This document shows positions 9,309-18,348 of a stretch of DNA of 64,000 bases, in pieces (the first letter of the stretch is position 1; the number at the start of each line of letters is the position of its first letter). Below the pieces are notes generated by a model that saw nothing but the letters and a program-made list of their open reading frames with translations, was not told the DNA's origin and ran no database searches. The DNA is from an uncultured Acidobacteriia bacterium. GTDB taxonomy: Bacteria > Acidobacteriota > Terriglobia > Bryobacterales > Bryobacteraceae. The position numbers were made by a program, and so were the translations under genes. The DNA is taken from the NCBI GenBank assembly GCA_903875575.1, contig CAIQWJ010000049.1, positions 20,245-84,244 of the forward strand, read 5' to 3'.

Positions 9309-9805
9309 GGTTATTCACAGCGCGGATCGTTACCGCAACAGAGGCCGATGTCCCGGATATTCTACAGTTAATCCGCGATCTTGGCGAGTATGAGAAGCTC
9401 TCCCATGAGGTGGTCGCCACCGAAGACAGCCTTAGGGCCACGCTCTTTGGGGATCGCCCCGCCGCCGATGTTCTGCTGGCCTACGCGGGCGCTGAGAGCG
9501 AAGTCTGTGTCGGCTTCGCCCTGTTCTTCCCGAATTACTCCACTTTTCTGGCGAAGTCCGGCATTCATCTGGAAGATATTTACGTCAAGCCCGAATGGCG
9601 GGGGAAGGGAATCGGAAAATCTCTCCTGGTCCGCGTGGCGCAAATTGCGCGCGATCGCGGCTGCGGACGCCTCGAATGGGAAGTCCTCGACTGGAACCAG
9701 CCTTCCATCGGGTTCTACAAGAGCCTCGGCGCCGTCCCGATGGATGAATGGACAAAATACCGCGTAACCGGCGATGTTCTGAATCGCCTGGCCTCAACGG
9801 CTTAA
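9305..9805 (+). CDS. GNAT-family N-acetyltransferase
   Basis: From the ATG at 9305, which overlaps the upstream stop, the protein has 166 residues. It contains the acetyl-CoA loop WRGKGIGKSLL and the downstream NQPSIGFYKSLGA motif, arranged as in diamine/spermidine N1-acetyltransferase-like GNAT proteins. The overlap with the Fe-ADH gene implies translational coupling. The acceptor substrate is unknown; an amine or amino acid is typical of this subgroup. Confidence 0.88.
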   Translation: MRLFTARIVTATEADVPDILQLIRDLGEYEKLSHEVVATEDSLRATLFGDRPAADVLLAYAGAESEVCVGFALFFPNYSTFLAKSGIHLEDIYVKPEWRGKGIGKSLLVRVAQIARDRGCGRLEWEVLDWNQPSIGFYKSLGAVPMDEWTKYRVTGDVLNRLASTA

Positions 9806-9833
9806 CTCCGGCTAATAACCCCGCATATAACTC

Positions 9834-9900
9834 TTGACAACCTAGCCAACGGACAACGTTCATGGCACCATGGAATCGAACCAATCGTTGGCTTGAGGTG
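9834..9900 (+). promoter_or_regulatory. Promoter region with flanking inverted repeat
   Basis: A perfect TTGACA lies at 9834-9839, followed at 18-base spacing by a weak GTTCAT. Perfect 8-bp inverted arms AGCCAACG (9844-9851) and CGTTGGCT (9886-9893) enclose the second element, and the right arm abuts the ribosome-binding GAGGTG at 9895-9900. This could be an operator or a structured leader controlling the zinc-ribbon gene. Confidence 0.4.
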
Positions 9901-9908
9901 AATCAAAC

Positions 9909-10130
9909 ATGTCTATTCCCATAGCGCTTCCGGTCGTCAGGGAGTGTCCGTCCTGTGGTTCCGCAAAAACCGCGATCGTTCGGCGCTCCGGTCTGGAATT
10001 ACTAGCTGCCGCAGTGACTGATTTGCGCAAGTACCGCTGTTCGGATTGCGGACGTGCGTTCCGAGCGGGCGACCGCCGCCAACGCCGTCGCGTTGGCGGA
10101 ACGGCGCAGCCCGTCGTTCACAGGGGTTAA
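9909..10130 (+). CDS. Small zinc-ribbon protein
   Basis: The 73-residue peptide has CPSCGS near residue 14 and CSDCGR near residue 44, two CxxC knuckles about 30 residues apart, as in a zinc ribbon, followed by a very basic tail (RAGDRRQRRRVGG). That suggests nucleic-acid binding or attachment to a larger complex, but no specific role can be assigned. Its ribosome-binding site GAGGTG stands eight bases before the ATG and it has its own promoter-like region, so it is likely a real gene despite its size. Confidence 0.65.
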   Translation: MSIPIALPVVRECPSCGSAKTAIVRRSGLELLAAAVTDLRKYRCSDCGRAFRAGDRRQRRRVGGTAQPVVHRG

Positions 10131-10154
10131 CCGCAGTTCGGGTAGTTCGAAGCG

Positions 10155-11003
10155 CTAAACGGTGCAGATCGTGTAGGCGTCTTCGAGACCCTTGATCGGC
10201 GGTGTGCCCACCGGGATGAACTCGTGTGACACGAAGCCTGTATACCCGGAATCCGCAATCGCCTTCGCGATCGCGGTCCAGTTCAGTTCCTGTGTGCCGC
10301 CGATTTCATGCCGCCCCGGAACTCCACCGGTGTGGAAGTGGCCAATGGCTCCGATGTTCGCCTGAATCGTGCGAATCACGTCGCCCTCCATGATCTGCAT
10401 GTGATAGATGTCGAACAGCAGCTTTACGCGAGGTGAAGCCACGCGTTTCACCAGTTCAAAGCCCCATGCCGAGTGATCGGCCTGATAGTCCTTGTGGTCC
10501 ACTTTGCTGTTGAGCAGTTCAAGGCACACCGTCACACCGTGTTCTTCGGCGAATGCCTTGATCTTGTTCAGGCCGGTTACGCAGTTATCGAGGCCTTCCG
10601 TATCAGCCTGCCCCTTGCGATTGCCTGAAAACGTGATCACGTTGGGAACCTTCGCGGCTGCAGCGGCGACAATGTCCTTCTGAATGGAAGCCAGCACGCG
10701 GTCATGATTCTCCAGTCGGTTCAGCCCCACTCCGATATCGTTAGGCGTGGTGGACGCCGTGATTGCGGGCGTCAGGCCGTACTTCTGTACCGTGGCGTAC
10801 TGCGCCGGCGTGACCAGATCGATGCCCTTCAGCCCGATGCGGGCAGCTTCCACGCAGAGCGCGTCCAGTGTGAACCATTTCTGGTAGGTCCAGTAGCAGA
10901 CAGACTGATTGAGACGCCCGGCGGTGGCGGCCAGCGCGGGGCGTGTGAGCGCGGCTGCGGCGGCCAGGCCGGCGGCGGATTGGACAAAACTGCGACGGTT
11001 CAT
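10155..11003 (-). CDS. Tat-exported TIM-barrel (hydroxypyruvate isomerase-like)
   Basis: This 282-residue protein starts with a twin-arginine signal (MNRRSFVQSAAGLAAAAAL), so it is exported folded. The remainder is an AP-endonuclease-2/xylose-isomerase-like TIM barrel resembling hydroxypyruvate isomerase; candidate metal or acid residues are in CLELLNSK, LLFDIYHMQI, GHFHTGG and SHEFIP. It would isomerise a small sugar or hydroxy-acid, substrate unknown. A GATACT hexamer lies 10 bases before the ATG. It follows the rnr gene in the same direction only after a divergence at 11.0 kb and seems to be a single unit. Confidence 0.85.
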   Translation of the reverse strand: MNRRSFVQSAAGLAAAAALTRPALAATAGRLNQSVCYWTYQKWFTLDALCVEAARIGLKGIDLVTPAQYATVQKYGLTPAITASTTPNDIGVGLNRLENHDRVLASIQKDIVAAAAAKVPNVITFSGNRKGQADTEGLDNCVTGLNKIKAFAEEHGVTVCLELLNSKVDHKDYQADHSAWGFELVKRVASPRVKLLFDIYHMQIMEGDVIRTIQANIGAIGHFHTGGVPGRHEIGGTQELNWTAIAKAIADSGYTGFVSHEFIPVGTPPIKGLEDAYTICTV

Positions 11004-11033
11004 GCTGAAAATAGTATCAGAAAGGCCACGGGG

Positions 11034-13433
11034 TCAGCGGCGGTTTCGTTTCTGTTTGCCCGGCCGGAACTTCTTGCCCTTCTTTTCTTTGCCTTTTCTC
11101 AGCGGTGCCTTCGCCTGCCGCGCCGCCGGCAGTTCTTTCGCGGGTGACGCCTTGCGCACAGGCTTCTGTCCCTTCGGCTTTTCCTGCTCCACCAGCGAGA
11201 ACTGCAGTTTCCGCTCCAGCGGATCCACCCGGTCCAGCAGCACCCGCACCGGGTCGCCGATGTTCAGCGTCCGCCGCGTCCGCTGGCCAATAATCTGGCG
11301 TGTATTTTCGTGATACAGGAAGCGGTCGCCCGGCAAGGTTTCAATCGGCACCAGACCTTCCACAAACCACTCGGCCAGTTCCACGAACGCGCCGTATTTC
11401 GCCGTGCTGATGATCAGCCCGTCGAACTCCTCGCCCACGCGTTCTTCCATGAACTTCGCCTTCTTCCACTCCACGAGCTCCCGCTCGGCCTCGGCGGCTC
11501 GGCGCTCTGTAAACGAGCAGTCCTCGGCAATGGACTTCAGCTCCGGCTCACTCGAGTACGTGGTGCCATCGAGGGACGCCTTCAATAACCGGTGAATAAT
11601 AAGATCCGGATACCTCCGGATGGGCGACGTGAAATGCGTGTAGTGCGAGGCGGCCAGCGCGAAGTGACCCGTATTCTCCGCGCTGTATCGCGCCTGCTTC
11701 AGGCTCCGCAGCATCAGGTAACTCAGAATGCGCTCTTCCGGCGTGCCCTCGATCTTCGCCACCAGCCGCTGGTACGCCTGTGACGGGACCTTGATCTCCT
11801 GCGGCAGCGATACGTCCTTATACGCCGTCCGCCCGTGCGCCTTCTTTTCGTGATACCGATGCTTCGCCACCGGCACCGAGCCAACGCCCAACGAATAACC
11901 GAACTGCGCCGCAATGTCTTCAAACTCCATCACGCGCTTTGGGTCGGGCGTGTCGTGACAACGATAGATCGAAGGCAGTCCGGTGGCCTCCAGATGCGCC
12001 GCTACGGCCTCATTTGCCGCCAGCATGAACTCTTCAATAATTCGGTTCGCAATATTTCGCGGACTGCGCGTGACGCCCGTCATCTCGCCTTCCGCGCCGA
12101 ATTCGATCAGCGGCTCCGGCAGATCGAAATCAATGGACCCCCGCTTGTAGCGCTTGCGCATCAGCAGTTCCGCCAGTTCCCGCATAGTGGCGAACCGCTC
12201 CACCAGAGGCGCGTACCGCACCCGCAGTTCGGCGTCGCCCTCCAGCAGCTTGTGCACATTCGTATAAGTCATGCGTTCGGCGCTGCGAATCACGCCACGA
12301 CAGAATTCGAAGGAAACCGGGTCGCCCTGGTGATCGATCTCCATCAGCGCCGAAAGCACCAACCGATCTACCTGCGGCTTCAGCGAACAGATATTTGTGG
12401 AAAGTTCGAATGGCAGCATCGGCACCGCTCGATCCGGGAAGTAAACGCTCGTGCCCCGCATCTGCGCTTCCACATCGATCGCCGTCCCCGGCCTCACGTA
12501 GTGGCTCACGTCGGCAATGTGAACCTGCAGTGCGTAATGCCCGTTCGGGAGCTTATCCACCAAGACCGCATCGTCGAAATCACGCGCCGTCTCGCCATCG
12601 ATCGTCACGATCGGCAAATCGCGAAAGTCTCTTCGCCCGCGGATCTCATCCTCCGAAATCGCCTCCGGCACCGCCGCTGCGTCTTCCACAACTTCTCCCG
12701 GAAACCGGTTCGGCAGATGGTGCTTGCGGATGATGATTTCCACGTCGATGCCGAAATCGCCGGGGTGTCCCAGAATCTCGATCACGCGCCCCGCCGGGCG
12801 ACCGCCATCTTCGCCGTAGTCCACCACTTCGGCGTTGACCACCATTCCATCCAGATCGGCAACGTTGGAAATCTCGAATGTCTTCGCGCCGATTCTGTCG
12901 ATCTGCCCCGAAGCAGGCGGAATCTCCATGCCTTGGGGAATCTCAATCCATTCCCGCAGACGTTGATCGAACGGTGCCACGAACGAGCCGCGCCGGGTGA
13001 TGCGGAACTCGCCCACCACGGTGGGATGCGCTCGCTTGATGACCTTGAGAACTACGCCTTCGGCCCGTCCGTCGCGGCCCATGTGCGAGATCCGGACAAT
13101 TGCCCGGTCGCCCTGCATCGCGCCTCGGAGCGTGTCCGGACTCAGGTAGATATCGCCCGCCAGACCGGGAATCGGCACATCCGGCACCAGAAAGCCGAAA
13201 CCGTCGCGATGCACGCTGAGCCTGCCTGCCACGTGGTCTTTACTGGTACCCGCCACTTCATAGTGTCCCGGTCGGATTTCCAGCAAATCACCTTTGGCCA
13301 CCAGTTTGTCGAGCGCGGTTTCCACCGCGATGCGTTCTGCGCCCCGAATGCGCAGATCGCGAAACAGGGTTTTCAGGCTGGCGCGGCCGTGGGGCTGTTT
13401 TTGTATGTGACTAAGCAACTCGGCGGACGTCAT
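11034..13433 (-). CDS. rnr: Ribonuclease R
   Basis: The 799-residue protein has the complete RNase II/R architecture: N-terminal winged helix (1-65), two cold-shock OB domains (to about 240), the RNB catalytic domain with TIDGETARDFDDAV (about 275-290) whose aspartates bind Mg, an S1 domain (about 668-748) and a Lys/Arg-rich tail. It degrades structured RNA 3' to 5' and takes part in rRNA quality control. The length matches the family. It is divergent from the DsbA-like gene, with about 90 bases between, so the two promoters share that gap. Confidence 0.96.
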   Translation of the reverse strand: MTSAELLSHIQKQPHGRASLKTLFRDLRIRGAERIAVETALDKLVAKGDLLEIRPGHYEVAGTSKDHVAGRLSVHRDGFGFLVPDVPIPGLAGDIYLSPDTLRGAMQGDRAIVRISHMGRDGRAEGVVLKVIKRAHPTVVGEFRITRRGSFVAPFDQRLREWIEIPQGMEIPPASGQIDRIGAKTFEISNVADLDGMVVNAEVVDYGEDGGRPAGRVIEILGHPGDFGIDVEIIIRKHHLPNRFPGEVVEDAAAVPEAISEDEIRGRRDFRDLPIVTIDGETARDFDDAVLVDKLPNGHYALQVHIADVSHYVRPGTAIDVEAQMRGTSVYFPDRAVPMLPFELSTNICSLKPQVDRLVLSALMEIDHQGDPVSFEFCRGVIRSAERMTYTNVHKLLEGDAELRVRYAPLVERFATMRELAELLMRKRYKRGSIDFDLPEPLIEFGAEGEMTGVTRSPRNIANRIIEEFMLAANEAVAAHLEATGLPSIYRCHDTPDPKRVMEFEDIAAQFGYSLGVGSVPVAKHRYHEKKAHGRTAYKDVSLPQEIKVPSQAYQRLVAKIEGTPEERILSYLMLRSLKQARYSAENTGHFALAASHYTHFTSPIRRYPDLIIHRLLKASLDGTTYSSEPELKSIAEDCSFTERRAAEAERELVEWKKAKFMEERVGEEFDGLIISTAKYGAFVELAEWFVEGLVPIETLPGDRFLYHENTRQIIGQRTRRTLNIGDPVRVLLDRVDPLERKLQFSLVEQEKPKGQKPVRKASPAKELPAARQAKAPLRKGKEKKGKKFRPGKQKRNRR

Positions 13434-13523
13434 ATAAGGTATTCACATGATAGCGGTCCCGCGCCCGGATGGGTACGGTGCCGTCGCAACACACACCAGT
13501 AAAGGTGGTGTAATAAGAAAAGA

Positions 13524-14183
13524 ATGCGCATCTCACTTCTGTTCCTCCCGGCCTGCCTGATTTCAGGCCTCGTACTTTTCGCTCAGACACCTGCCGCGCC
13601 GAAGGCCGCCACGGTGAAACCCGTGTCCACCAAGGCTGCCGCGCCTGTCAATTACAAGGAAATGGGAAACCCGTCTGCCAGGGTGACCTTTGAAGCCTAC
13701 ACGGACTACGAATGCCCCCATTGCGCGATTTTCTTCCGCGACGTCATGCCGCAAATCATGGCACAGTACGTTGAGACGGGCAAGGTAAAATTCGTCCATC
13801 GCGATTTCCCGCTCAACCAGATCCACCAATGGGCGCAGTTGGCAGCTCGCTACGCCAACGCTGCCGGTGAGATCGGTCAGTATGATCTCGCGGTGAACCA
13901 GATTTTCAAGACTCAGGACTCGTGGTCCCGGACCGGAAATATTGAGGCCGAATTGGTAAAGGTCCTGCCTCCCGGTGCCATGCAGAAGGTGCGCGAACTC
14001 GTCAAGAGCGACCCGAATCTCGATGCCAGCATCAAGAAGGACGTCGACATGGCCATGAACGTAGATCACGTACCGAGCACGCCGACAGTTGTTATTGTGT
14101 CGAAAGGCAAGCGCGAAGTCATTTCCTCCGCCCTTCCCTTCAGCGTCTGGAAAAGCTATCTCGATAAGAAACTTGCCGAGTAG
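13524..14183 (+). CDS. DsbA-like thioredoxin-fold oxidoreductase
   Basis: The protein has 219 residues: a Sec signal (to about FAQ21), an Ala/Pro/Lys/Thr linker (22-42), then a DsbA/DSBA-type thioredoxin fold with catalytic C64-P-H-C67 and the cis-Pro loop VPSTPTVVI. It would form or isomerise disulfides in the periplasm or at the membrane. A small MauE/DoxX membrane gene starts three bases after its stop, suggesting that membrane protein is its redox partner. The low-complexity linker resembles that of the redoxin two genes downstream. Confidence 0.9.
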   Translation: MRISLLFLPACLISGLVLFAQTPAAPKAATVKPVSTKAAAPVNYKEMGNPSARVTFEAYTDYECPHCAIFFRDVMPQIMAQYVETGKVKFVHRDFPLNQIHQWAQLAARYANAAGEIGQYDLAVNQIFKTQDSWSRTGNIEAELVKVLPPGAMQKVRELVKSDPNLDASIKKDVDMAMNVDHVPSTPTVVIVSKGKREVISSALPFSVWKSYLDKKLAE

Positions 14184-14186
14184 TAA

Positions 14187-14636
14187 ATGAAGACCAAATT
14201 CCTGATTGCCGGTCGCCTGGCCCTCGGCCTGATCTTCGTGGTGGCGGCCTATGCCAAACTGAAAGCGCCCTGGCTGGTTTTTGCCGGCTCTTTGAATGAT
14301 TTCGGCATTCTGCCGGAATCGTGGCTGGAACCTGTGGCCAGGACGCTGCCCTGGGCTGAACTTGCCCTGGGCCTTGCCCTCATCTCCGGTATCTGGCAGC
14401 GCTGGTTCGCCCTGATAGCCGCTCTGATTCTCGGACTCTTCTTCTCGGTTATGGTGCGCTCCTACGCCATGGGTTTGAAGATCGACTGTGGCTGTTTCGG
14501 GCCCGGGGAGCAGTTGGGTCCGATCACGCTTTTGCGGGATTTCTCTATGCTGGCACTGGCCATCGCGGTCACGATCTTCTCGTTCCGGAAGCCACAAATT
14601 CCGGCCGATGCCGAAGCGGAAATCGCCGTCGCGTAA
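14187..14636 (+). CDS. MauE/DoxX-family membrane protein
   Basis: This 149-residue protein has four hydrophobic segments (about 7-25, 56-72, 76-92 and 117-133). It carries the MauE-type loop KIDCGCFGPGEQLG, with C101 and C103, immediately before the last helix. MauE-like proteins are linked to disulfide exchange in maturation of periplasmic proteins. Placement between a DsbA-like and a TlpA-like gene supports a role in moving electrons across the membrane. It begins three bases after the dsbA-like stop. Confidence 0.85.
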   Translation: MKTKFLIAGRLALGLIFVVAAYAKLKAPWLVFAGSLNDFGILPESWLEPVARTLPWAELALGLALISGIWQRWFALIAALILGLFFSVMVRSYAMGLKIDCGCFGPGEQLGPITLLRDFSMLALAIAVTIFSFRKPQIPADAEAEIAVA

Positions 14637-14651
14637 AATAACCAAAGGACC

Positions 14652-15305
14652 ATGCGTACATTCCCTTTATTGATCTCCGCGGCGGTTATTGCGGTTTCGC
14701 TCTTTGCCCAGGCTCCGGTAGCGACCAAAACTACCGCACCAAAAGCGGCTCCGAAAGCGGCAGCCCCGAAAGCTGCCACCAAGGCGACCACCGCCTCCAA
14801 ACTGACGCCTCCCCCCGCCGGTGAGTTCGTCATCAACATGCCCAACGGCCACGGCAAGCCCGACGGCCCCGCAAAATTGCTTTCGTCGTATCGTGGACAG
14901 GTTGTGGTGTTGGCATTCATGTACACCACCTGCCCGCACTGCCAGAACATGGCCCGCGAACTGGCTAAAGTCCAGACGGAGTACCAGGGGAAGGGTGTTC
15001 AGGTCCTTGGGGTTGTGTTCGACGATAACGCGAAAGACGGCGCGGATGGCTTTGTCAAAATTACAGGGGCCAATTTCCCCGTTGGGTATTCCAGCAAGGC
15101 TCTAGTGGAAAAATACCTTCACATCGATGATTACTACGTCCCGATGCTGGTCTTCATCGACCGCGCCGGAACCATTCGTACCCAGATCGTTCAGGTAGAC
15201 GAAACCCCCGACAGCATCGCGGGTAAGTTCCTCTCCAACAAAGAAAAGGCGATTCGCACCGAAGTTGACAAGCTGCTGAAGCTTCCGGCCGCCTCCGCAA
15301 AATAG
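14652..15305 (+). CDS. TlpA/ResA-like periplasmic redoxin
   Basis: The 217-residue protein has a Sec signal (ending near FAQ20), a long Ala/Pro/Lys/Thr linker (21-57), then an AhpC/TSA-redoxin fold with C94-P-H-C97 within the TlpA-like YTTCPHCQNM. TlpA/ResA proteins reduce disulfides, for example in cytochrome c maturation. It lies 15 bases after the MauE-like gene and 32 bases before pyrD, so the four genes read as one unit. Confidence 0.88.
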   Translation: MRTFPLLISAAVIAVSLFAQAPVATKTTAPKAAPKAAAPKAATKATTASKLTPPPAGEFVINMPNGHGKPDGPAKLLSSYRGQVVVLAFMYTTCPHCQNMARELAKVQTEYQGKGVQVLGVVFDDNAKDGADGFVKITGANFPVGYSSKALVEKYLHIDDYYVPMLVFIDRAGTIRTQIVQVDETPDSIAGKFLSNKEKAIRTEVDKLLKLPAASAK

Positions 15306-15337
15306 TTCCGTCCGGCCAAACCGGGCCAGACGACTCC

Positions 15338-16243
15338 ATGCAGACCACCTTACTCGGAATCCGCTTCCGTAACCCCGTGCTCGCGGCTTCGGGCACGTTC
15401 GGTTACGGTATCGAATTCGAGAAGCAGGTCGATCTCAACCAACTCGGCGGCATCGTCGTCAAAGGCCTTTCCCGCGCACCGATCGATGGCAACCCCGCAC
15501 CGCGTCTATGGGAAGCCCGCGCCGGCATGATCAACTCCGTCGGACTCCAGAACATTGGAGCCCGCGCCTTCGTTACGGAAAAGCTCCCGCAACTGCGGAA
15601 ATTCTCCACTCCGATCATTGCCAATGTTTTCGGCTACGCGGCGGAGGACTACCTGGAAGTCGTCCGCATCCTGAACGACGCCGAGGGTCTGGCCGCCTAC
15701 GAACTCAACGTGTCGTGCCCCAACACGAAGCACGGCGGCCTGGCATTCGGTGCTGATGAAGCCGCGCTGTCCGAACTCGTGGCCGGCGTGAAAGCGATCT
15801 CCACCCGGCCCGTCATCGTAAAGCTCTCTCCCAATGTGGCGGCCATCGAACCCTTCGCCCTTGCCTCCGAACGCAACGGTGCCGACGCCATTTCGCTCGT
15901 GAATACTTTCATCTCACTCGCGATTGACGTAGTCACCAGGAAGCCGCGGATTGGTGCCGGCTACGGCGGTCTTTCCGGCCCCGCCATCAAACCCATAGCC
16001 CTTCGCATGGTGCACCAGGCAGCGCGCGCCGTGAAGATACCCGTCATCGGGCTCGGCGGAATCGCCACAGGTGAAGACGCCGCCGAATTCATGCTGGCTG
16101 GTGCCAGCATGGTGGAAGCAGGCACCGCAACGTTCTGGGACCCCTCCGCACCGGTGCGCGTCGCGAAAGAACTGGAATCCCTGCTCCCCAAACTTGGCGT
16201 GCGCCACGCGAGCGAGCTGACCGGCAAATTAGCCTGGGGCTGA
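15338..16243 (+). CDS. pyrD: Dihydroorotate dehydrogenase, class 1B-type
   Basis: The 301-residue FMN protein oxidises dihydroorotate to orotate, step four of pyrimidine synthesis. The phosphate-binding LGGIATGEDA is near the C-terminus and the catalytic motif is NVSCPNTKHGG with Cys as the base, which is class 1 (soluble) rather than class 2 (His/Ser, membrane). Class 1B enzymes use a PyrK electron-transfer subunit, which is not in this window. Its length and start (MQTTLLGIRFRNPV) match the family. It lies directly after the redoxin gene; a functional link is not obvious. Confidence 0.95.
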   Translation: MQTTLLGIRFRNPVLAASGTFGYGIEFEKQVDLNQLGGIVVKGLSRAPIDGNPAPRLWEARAGMINSVGLQNIGARAFVTEKLPQLRKFSTPIIANVFGYAAEDYLEVVRILNDAEGLAAYELNVSCPNTKHGGLAFGADEAALSELVAGVKAISTRPVIVKLSPNVAAIEPFALASERNGADAISLVNTFISLAIDVVTRKPRIGAGYGGLSGPAIKPIALRMVHQAARAVKIPVIGLGGIATGEDAAEFMLAGASMVEAGTATFWDPSAPVRVAKELESLLPKLGVRHASELTGKLAWG

Positions 16244-16274
16244 TTCCGCTCTGCAGAATGGTGCGGGGATTCTT

Positions 16275-16280
16275 TATACT
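16275..16280 (+). promoter_or_regulatory. TATACT -10-like element, near-leaderless
   Basis: A TATACT hexamer ends six bases before the ATG of the cytochrome c-containing gene at 16287. If used, transcription would start at or within a base or two of the start codon. The -35 position has only a weak TGCAGA. Confidence 0.4.
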
Positions 16281-16286
16281 AACTAA

Positions 16287-18347
16287 ATGACCGTCGCACC
16301 CCGCCTTTGCCTGCCTGTCGCCCTGCTCGCAGCCTGCCTACTGGGCCCTATCGCGAACGCCCAGACCCCCACCTGGTCTGAAAACATCGCTCCCATCCTC
16401 TACGCCAACTGCACCACCTGCCATCGTCCGGGACAGGTCGCCCCGTTTTCCCTGCTGACCTACACCGATGCCTTCCAGCATGGCCGCACCATGGCGGCGC
16501 AAACGCAGTCCCGCACTATGCCGCCGTGGAAGCCCGAAACCGGCTGGACCTCCTTCCGCGACCAGCGGGGCCTAAGCTCGGACCAGATCTCGCTCATCCA
16601 GCAATGGGTCGCCGCCGGCATGCCGCAGGGTGACACAGCCAAAGCGCCAGCGCCACCCACCTACGTGGATGGCTGGCAACTTGGCACACCTGACCTGATC
16701 CTCCAGATGCCCAAAGGCTACTCCGTCCCCGCCGATGGCCCGGATATTTACCGCAACTTCGTGTTCCCCACCGGCACCACAACCGACCACTGGGTACGCG
16801 CCATTGAGCTCAAACCCTCCGCCCGAGCCCTGGTCCACCACGTCCTGCTGTTTACAGACACTACCGGCACTGCGCGAGGGATGGACAGCCAGGACGGTTC
16901 GCCAGGCTTCCCCGGTTTCAATTCCATTCCCAATATTCTGCTGAAGGACCCTCTAAACGCTCTCAGCGGCGGTCTGGGTGGTTGGGTGCCCGGCACTACG
17001 CCGGCGTTTCTTCCCTCCGGCATCGCGTATTCGCTGCCCGCTGGCTCGGACGTCATGATCCAGACGCACTTCCACCCTAATGGAAAGGCCGACGTAGAGC
17101 AAACCACCATCGGAATCTACTACACTTCCAAACCGCCTCGCTCGATTACCCAGCTACAGGCTCCCGCCATTTTCGGTAGACAGGCGAATATTGATATCCC
17201 GGCTGGCCAGAGCGACTACACGGTCCGCAGTTCCTTCACTTTTCCTGTTGACGTGGACGCCTTCAGCGTCTCCGCCCACGTCCATTACCTGGGGCGGGGA
17301 ACGCGCCTCACCGCGACCCTGCCCACAGGTGAGGTCAAGATCCTGCTATGGATTAAAGACTGGAATTTCAACTGGCAGGATACCTACATCTACAAAGACC
17401 TCATCGCACTGCCCAAGGGCACGCGGATCGATGGGGAACTCGTTTACGACAACTCCTCAGGCAACCCATATAATCCGAACTCACCCCCGAAACGCGTGCA
17501 GTGGGGCGAACAGTCCACCGATGAAATGGGCAGCCTGATTCTCAATGTGGTGCCTCACGTGGCCTCGGATCTCACGACGCTCCAACTCGCCGTGGCCGTC
17601 TATTCCGGTACCACCGCGCCTGCGGTGGGCACCAAGCCGCTTTTGATCAGCGCTGGTGTGGTCGACGGTGCCAGCGCGCTCTCTGGTGCTGTCTCTCCGG
17701 GCAAAGTTGTCGTGCTCTATGGTCAACGCATGGGTCCGGCGAACCTGGCCGTCTCCCAGCCGAGCGGCGGCAAGTACCCCTCCAGCCTCGGCGGCACGCA
17801 GGTGTTTTTCGACAACGTCCCTGCGCCGCTGCTTTACAGTTCCACCGGACAGGTTTCCGCCATCGTCCCCTATGCGGTGGATGGCAAACCTGGCACCCAG
17901 ATGAAGGTACAGGTGGGCTCGCTGGTTTCCGACCCCATTGCTCTACCCGTAACGCCTGTCGGACCCAGCATCTTTTCCGCGAACACTTCCGGCACCGGGC
18001 AGGGCGCCATCCTGAACAGCGACCTCTCCGTCAACACCAGCGCAAATCCCGCCCCGAAAAATTCCATCATCGTGATTTACGCCACGGGCGAAGGCCAAAC
18101 CAGTCCCGATGGCGTCGATGGTCAGCAGGCGCTCACCACGTTCCCGAAGCCGCTCCAGCCTGTCACGGTGAACATAGGCGGTCTGCCCGCGCAGGTGCTC
18201 TACGCGGGTGCCGCACCCAGCCTGGTGGCCGGCGTGATCCAGATCAACGCGCAGCTTCCTCCCGGCGTGCCTTCAGGCGACGTGCCGGTACAAGTCGTGG
18301 TCGGCACCACCAGCAGTCAGCAGGGCATCACGGTGGCGGTGAAGTAG
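16287..18347 (+). CDS. Secreted cytochrome c / Cu-monooxygenase-like / TIGR03437 protein
   Basis: The 686-residue protein has a Sec signal (to about ANA25), then a cytochrome c-type module with C42-T-T-C45-H46 and a likely axial Met in TMPPW. The central part (about 130-430) has histidine motifs of the copper type II ascorbate-dependent monooxygenase fold (ALVHHVLLF, IQTHFHPNGK). The last 230 residues are a TIGR03437 'Solibacter C-terminal' domain starting near VVDGASAL (INxVSFNxxSA-like region). It may oxidise a substrate outside the cell and pass electrons to the haem; this is inferred from modules only. The next gene begins two bases after its stop. Confidence 0.85.
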   Translation: MTVAPRLCLPVALLAACLLGPIANAQTPTWSENIAPILYANCTTCHRPGQVAPFSLLTYTDAFQHGRTMAAQTQSRTMPPWKPETGWTSFRDQRGLSSDQISLIQQWVAAGMPQGDTAKAPAPPTYVDGWQLGTPDLILQMPKGYSVPADGPDIYRNFVFPTGTTTDHWVRAIELKPSARALVHHVLLFTDTTGTARGMDSQDGSPGFPGFNSIPNILLKDPLNALSGGLGGWVPGTTPAFLPSGIAYSLPAGSDVMIQTHFHPNGKADVEQTTIGIYYTSKPPRSITQLQAPAIFGRQANIDIPAGQSDYTVRSSFTFPVDVDAFSVSAHVHYLGRGTRLTATLPTGEVKILLWIKDWNFNWQDTYIYKDLIALPKGTRIDGELVYDNSSGNPYNPNSPPKRVQWGEQSTDEMGSLILNVVPHVASDLTTLQLAVAVYSGTTAPAVGTKPLLISAGVVDGASALSGAVSPGKVVVLYGQRMGPANLAVSQPSGGKYPSSLGGTQVFFDNVPAPLLYSSTGQVSAIVPYAVDGKPGTQMKVQVGSLVSDPIALPVTPVGPSIFSANTSGTGQGAILNSDLSVNTSANPAPKNSIIVIYATGEGQTSPDGVDGQQALTTFPKPLQPVTVNIGGLPAQVLYAGAAPSLVAGVIQINAQLPPGVPSGDVPVQVVVGTTSSQQGITVAVK

Positions 18348-18348
18348 C

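Noticed and set aside
11835..13502. Plus-strand open frame of 555 codons
   Set aside because: Antisense to RNase R; arginine/histidine-rich composition with no motif.
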